From assembly GCF_032854445.1 (NCBI RefSeq), contig NW_027018499.1:1-20732 (forward strand): a stretch of DNA of 20,732 bases, in the 5' to 3' direction. Under the pieces are notes generated by a model. That model worked only from the letters and a program-made list of their open reading frames with translations. It had not been told where the DNA came from and did not search any database. Made by a program: the position numbers and the translations under genes. This document shows, piece after piece, positions 19,225-20,732 of this stretch; positions within the stretch are counted from its first letter, which is position 1, and each line of letters starts with the position of its first letter. Source of the stretch: Liolophura sinensis. Lineage: Eukaryota > Mollusca > Polyplacophora > Chitonida > Chitonidae.

Positions 19225-19774
19225 CTAATCCGACGTATTTTGTGACGAGAAATCGAATGGTGCAAACCGTGTTGCTCTCCGACCAATACTTTTGGCTGTA
19301 GCCACAATTGAATCATCATTTATGTCAAAATCACGTGCCCAGCAACGGGCTCTTACTCCATGGAAACCAAGGAAATTTCCAATTTTTCAACAGCTGGAGA
19401 TGCTGGCCCAATTGCGCATCTTTTGGCACCTTATTGATTGTGGGTCAGTGTTCAATTGTACTTTTTACAGCAGACTGTATCAAGTACCGTTGTTTTTTTA
19501 TATAAAAATGGTGTGGGTTTTCTACATGTAGATAAAGAGATTAAGTTTATCTTTCGACTTAGAAGTAAGACATTTGCTGGGTGAGTTAAATGGGCTTGGC
19601 CCAAAGATTTGACATCTTCTGGGCTACCGAAGGGCACATAACTTATAATCAAAAGTTGAATATAGTAATGACCAGTCGCGATGGTACATAGTACATGTAG
19701 CCGATTTCAATTAGCAAAAGGACCAGGCAAAAATCCAAAAGTGGAAAAAATGTTCCAATGCTGCTGGTAAGAGG
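19225..19774. repeat. Monomer 36, beta (550 bp)
   Basis: It has several indels: AACGGGCTC, GATGCTGGCC, GATTGTGGG and ATCTTTCGAC. It also has the rearranged ACCGTTG-T7 run. Confidence 0.95.
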
Positions 19775-20322
19775 CTAATCCGACGTATTTTGTGACGAGA
19801 AATCGAATGGTGCAAACCGCGTTGCTCTCCGGCCAATACTTTTGGCTGTAGCCACAATTGAATCATCATTTATGTCAAAATCACGTGCCCAGCAACGGCT
19901 CTTACTCCATGGAAACCAAGGAAATTTCCAATTTTTCAACAGCTGGAGATGCCTGACCCAATTGCGCATCTTTTGGCACCTTATTGATGTGGGTCAGTGT
20001 TCAATTGTACTTTTTACAGCAGACTGTATCAAGTACCTTGTGTTTTTTATATAAAAATGGTGTGGTTTTTCTACATGTAGATAAAGACATTGAGTTTATC
20101 TTCGACTTAGAAGTAAGACGTTTGCTGGGTGAGTTAAATGGGCTTGGCCCAAAGATTTGACGTCTTTTGGGCTACCGAAGGGCACATAACTTATAATCAA
20201 AAGTTGAATACAGTAATGACCAGTCGCGATGGTACATAGTACATGTAGCCGATTTCAATTAGCAAAAGGACCAGGCAAAAATCCAAAAGTGGAAAAAATG
20301 CTCCAATGCTGCTGGTAAGAGG
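19775..20322. repeat. Monomer 37, alpha
   Basis: It shares AAGACGTTTG with units 22 and 26. Private changes are CTCCGGCCAATAC, GACGTCTTTTGG and GAATACAGTAATG. Confidence 0.95.
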
Positions 20323-20732
20323 CTAATCCGACGTATTTTGTGACGAGAAATCGAATGGTGCAAACCGCGTTGCTCTCCGACCAATAATTTTGGCTGTAGC
20401 CACAATTGAATCATCATTTATGTCAAAATCACGTGCCCAGCAACGGCTCTTACTCCATGGAAACCAAGGAAATTTCCAATTTTTCAACAGCTGGAGATGC
20501 CTGGCCCAATTGCGCATCTTTTGGCACCTTATTGATGTGGGTCAGTGTTCAATTGTACTTTTTACAGCAGACTGTATCAAGTACCTTGTGTATTTTATAT
20601 AAAAATGGTGTGGTTTTTCTACATGTAGATAAAGACATTGAGTTTATCTTCGACTTAGAAGTAAGACATTTGCTGGGTGAGTTAAATGGGCTTGGCCCAA
20701 AGATTTGACGTCTTCTGGGCTACCGAAGGGCA
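20323..20732. repeat. Monomer 38, alpha, partial (410 bp, cut by window end)
   Basis: It shares GTGTATTTTATA with unit 23. Private change: CCAATAATTTTGG. It ends within GGGCTACCGAAGGGCA, so the array continues to the right. Confidence 0.95.

Larger units (their letters stand above)
1..20732. repeat. 548-bp satellite tandem array (whole window)
   Basis: The anchor CTAATCCGACG (or a 1-3 base variant) recurs at 49, 595, 1143, 1691, 2238, 2786, 3334, 3881, 4429, 4977, 5525, 6073, 6621, 7174, 7719, 8263, 8811, 9359, 9907, 10455, 11003, 11551, 12099, 12647, 13195, 13743, 14291, 14839, 15386, 15935, 16483, 17031, 17579, 18127, 18678, 19225, 19775 and 20323. The mean spacing is 547.9 bp. All monomers run in the same direction and no non-repeat base separates them. 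Both window ends fall inside a monomer, so the array is longer than the window. This arrangement is typical of eukaryotic satellite DNA. Which satellite, and whether it is centromeric, subtelomeric or interstitial, cannot be decided here. I recognise no transposon, rDNA spacer, 5S, snRNA or tRNA sequence in it. Confidence 0.99.
11003..20732. repeat. Homogenised monomer domain (units 21-38)
   Basis: Eighteen monomers, the last partial, differ mainly at a few shared sites plus scattered single-unit changes. All have GAATCATCATTTATG (unit 23 TTATTTC) and TTTATC in place of TTTGTC. Two linked haplotypes alternate: alpha (GACATTGAG, usually with GACGTC) and beta (GAGATTAAG, always with GACATC). 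No A-F order is visible. This is the pattern of recent homogenisation by unequal crossover and gene conversion. Confidence 0.85.

Noticed and set aside
136-20708. Many open frames of 60-141 codons on both strands
   Set aside because: They overlap in several frames of the same DNA, recur once per 548-bp unit, are interrupted by shared stops and 1-bp indels, show frequent amino-acid changes, and resemble no protein family I recognise. They are by-products of a repeated sequence.
1-20732. CRISPR array or bacterial repeat system
   Set aside because: The repeat is 548 bp with no unique spacers and no associated genes; units abut directly.
1-20732. 5S rRNA, rDNA spacer, histone or U snRNA tandem gene cluster
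   Set aside because: I recognise no 5S, 18S/28S, histone or U1-U6 core sequence in the monomer; internal promoter boxes and conserved cores are absent.
1-20732. Transposon-derived repeat (terminal repeats, target-site duplications, transposase or RT remnants)
   Set aside because: Adjacent monomers share no flanking duplications or terminal inverted repeats at a fixed junction, and no transposase or RT motif is visible. An ancient TE origin cannot be excluded without a database search.

Overview
The whole window is one uninterrupted head-to-tail tandem array of a satellite-like monomer about 548 bp long. I count 37 complete monomers plus a 48-bp tail at the left edge and a 410-bp partial unit at the right edge, about 37.8 copies. 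No unique sequence, protein gene, RNA gene, transposon or array boundary is visible; both ends of the window lie inside the repeat. Monomer phase here is arbitrary: each unit starts at the CTA of CTAATCCGACG. Most units are exactly 548 bp (range 544-553). A hand count of most of one monomer (11581-12060) gives about 40% GC and CpG observed/expected near 0.7. A long-monomer array with higher-order structure points to a eukaryotic nuclear genome. The CpG content is at least compatible with an invertebrate or other lightly CpG-depleted genome, but the species cannot be named from this sequence.

The array has two domains. Left domain, about 49-9906 (units 1-18): diverged monomer types recur in a fixed order, here called A-B-C-D-E-F, giving a higher-order repeat. 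Block I is units 2-7 (A B C D E F). Block II is units 8-14 (A/B hybrid, C, D, two extra units, D/E hybrid, F). Block III is units 15-18 (A B C/D E). The missing or fused types mark past unequal exchanges, several resolvable to 20-90 bp. Transition, 9907-11002 (units 19-20): monomers that begin as C and D but carry a middle like unit 11 and like the right domain. Right domain, 11003-20732 (units 21-38): much more uniform monomers that reassort a few linked variants (CATTGAG with GACGTC, against GATTAAG with GACATC). It includes very recent neighbour duplications (units 29/30 and 32/33) and long-distance echoes (units 22-23 with 37-38).

There is no set of genes working together. Each monomer carries short open frames on both strands, but they overlap one another, are broken by stops and 1-bp indels, and cannot run from unit to unit because 548 is not a multiple of 3. 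I do not call them genes. The most notable element inside the monomer is a nearly invariant 30-bp interrupted dyad, followed by a T-run and an AT-rich palindrome containing TATATAAA. I did not find a convincing novel functional system. The interest lies in the array's evolutionary record, and in whether the dyad-bearing satellite is centromeric, heterochromatic or transcribed.
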